DNA from: UBA5436 sp964346085
Lineage (GTDB): Bacteria > Bacillota > Clostridia > Saccharofermentanales > DTU023
Length of the DNA stretch: 6,866 bases
NCBI GenBank assembly: GCA_964346085.1
Contig: CAYFSZ010000075.1
Location: 1 to 6,866 of the forward strand
Direction of reading: 5' to 3'
A program made the position numbers and the translations under genes. Numbering within the stretch: the first letter of the stretch is position 1; every line of letters starts with the position of its first letter. The notes below the pieces were generated by a model, which was not told the DNA's origin, did not search any database, and worked only from the letters and a program-made list of their open reading frames with translations. Positions 6,163 to 6,866 of this stretch are shown here, in pieces.

Positions 6163-6866
6163 ATGAAGAACAAGATCTATCAATTATTCTCATTGATTTT
6201 AGCATTTATGATGCTATTCCAAATTTTGCCGGTACAGGCAACGAATGCAGCAGAACTAAATGAACAAGCAACGTTAGTGGAAGCAGTAGAGTTGCTGAAT
6301 AGTACCACCATGCTGCAGCCAGAATTCGGTACAGATACAAATCTAAACGAATTTACAGAAAAGTGGCTCGCTTCGAAAGGTTTTGACGGGATTGATGTGC
6401 AAATCGAGCCAGAGGAAGATGTTCTTGGGAAAAATTCTTCCGTTAAGGAGGATGGCACGATTGCATACTTTTTTGTAGATCCAGATACTGATGTTTCGAC
6501 TTCTAATAATGGAGGGGAAAATCTAAAGATCACATTCCGGTTGTCCTTAGGAAATGCGACACAAGTCAGTCAGACAAAAACTGTTCGTTTAACTTGGGAT
6601 GAGACAAAAGTAACAGAATTAATGACAGAGCGAGGATTGAATTTTATTCAAAATAATTTGAACACATTGATTTCTCCGAATGTAAATTCACAAAACCTCA
6701 CCCAGAATTTCACTTTGCCAGAAATAATTGATGGTAAGGGATGGATGAAAACGAGTTGGACATCAGATAACCCCGCTCTTACTATTGGTATGGGCTCAAC
6801 TAGTTTTCCAAAAACTTTCCCGATCACTGTTAAACAAACAGAAGATGAGCAAATCGTAAATCTTAC
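6163..6866 (+). CDS. Secreted protein with Ig-like (aBig-type) domain, B12-riboswitch controlled, 3' partial
   Basis: The first 234 codons of an open frame that runs off the window without a stop. Residues 1-30 form a Sec signal peptide: KNK, a hydrophobic core from L8 to V24, and likely cleavage after VQA (26) or in TNAA (29-30). The mature start holds a domain (about 37-150) with AVELLNSTTMLQP, an aromatic TIAYFFVDPD segment (99-108) and a closing VRLTWDETKV (141-150). A second segment (about 151-234) contains NFTLPE (182-187) and TSWTSDNPALTI (197-208), the recognisable 'LTLP...WTSSNP' signature of atrophied bacterial Ig-like domains found in Gram-positive surface and extracellular proteins. 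The start is supported by AGGAAAGGA, six bases before the ATG. The riboswitch directly upstream implies expression when cobalamin is scarce. That points to a cobalamin-related surface role such as corrinoid capture, but no binding domain is visible in the part present. A wall anchor or transcobalamin-like (DUF4430-type) domain further along is a possibility only. Alternatives are an enzyme or adhesin under B12 control. Confidence 0.85.
   Translation, partial: MKNKIYQLFSLILAFMMLFQILPVQATNAAELNEQATLVEAVELLNSTTMLQPEFGTDTNLNEFTEKWLASKGFDGIDVQIEPEEDVLGKNSSVKEDGTIAYFFVDPDTDVSTSNNGGENLKITFRLSLGNATQVSQTKTVRLTWDETKVTELMTERGLNFIQNNLNTLISPNVNSQNLTQNFTLPEIIDGKGWMKTSWTSDNPALTIGMGSTSFPKTFPITVKQTEDEQIVNL

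Noticed and set aside
6180..6533. 117-codon open frame on the minus strand inside the secreted-protein gene
   Set aside because: It is antisense to a gene with a signal peptide, ribosome site and Ig-like domain. Its product is serine/phenylalanine rich without family features, as expected of a shadow frame.

Overview
The window looks like chromosomal DNA of a low-GC Gram-positive bacterium, most likely Lactobacillales and perhaps an Enterococcus relative. This rests on AT-rich codon use, GAGG/AAGGA-type ribosome binding sites, a PepF-type oligoendopeptidase, a Gram-positive-style surface protein and a class I-like cobalamin riboswitch with an intrinsic terminator. The genus is inferred from general family resemblance and could not be tested by search.

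Layout, left to right: (1) a minus-strand pepF gene (38-1846) with its own promoter; (2) a minus-strand family 2 glycosyltransferase (1935-2535) whose middle is replaced by a 100-N assembly gap (2132-2231), so only the two ends are readable; (3) a 389-bp AT-rich divergent intergenic region with a perfect 7-bp inverted repeat in the putative glycosyltransferase promoter; (4) a plus-strand thioredoxin reductase, trxB (2925-3881); (5) a hairpin terminator that appears to serve trxB and the convergent gene after it; (6) a minus-strand 582-residue protein (3950-5698) with three N-terminal membrane helices and a large presumably extracellular part, not recognised as a named family; (7) a divergent intergenic region leading into a plus-strand cobalamin riboswitch (5862-6040) and terminator (6063-6103); (8) the first 234 codons of a secreted protein (6163 to the window edge) with a signal peptide and at least one bacterial Ig-like (aBig-type) domain.

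The genes do not form one operon. Most appear to be separately transcribed housekeeping or envelope genes. The most coherent unit is the riboswitch plus secreted protein. The leader folds on paper into an OFF switch: a 7-bp pairing between the 3' arm of the post-aptamer hairpin and the 5' arm of the terminator would act as antiterminator when cobalamin is absent. The simplest reading is a surface protein made under B12 shortage, possibly for corrinoid capture, but that function is inferred from its regulation only. No CRISPR array, tRNA, rRNA, insertion sequence or phage gene was seen.
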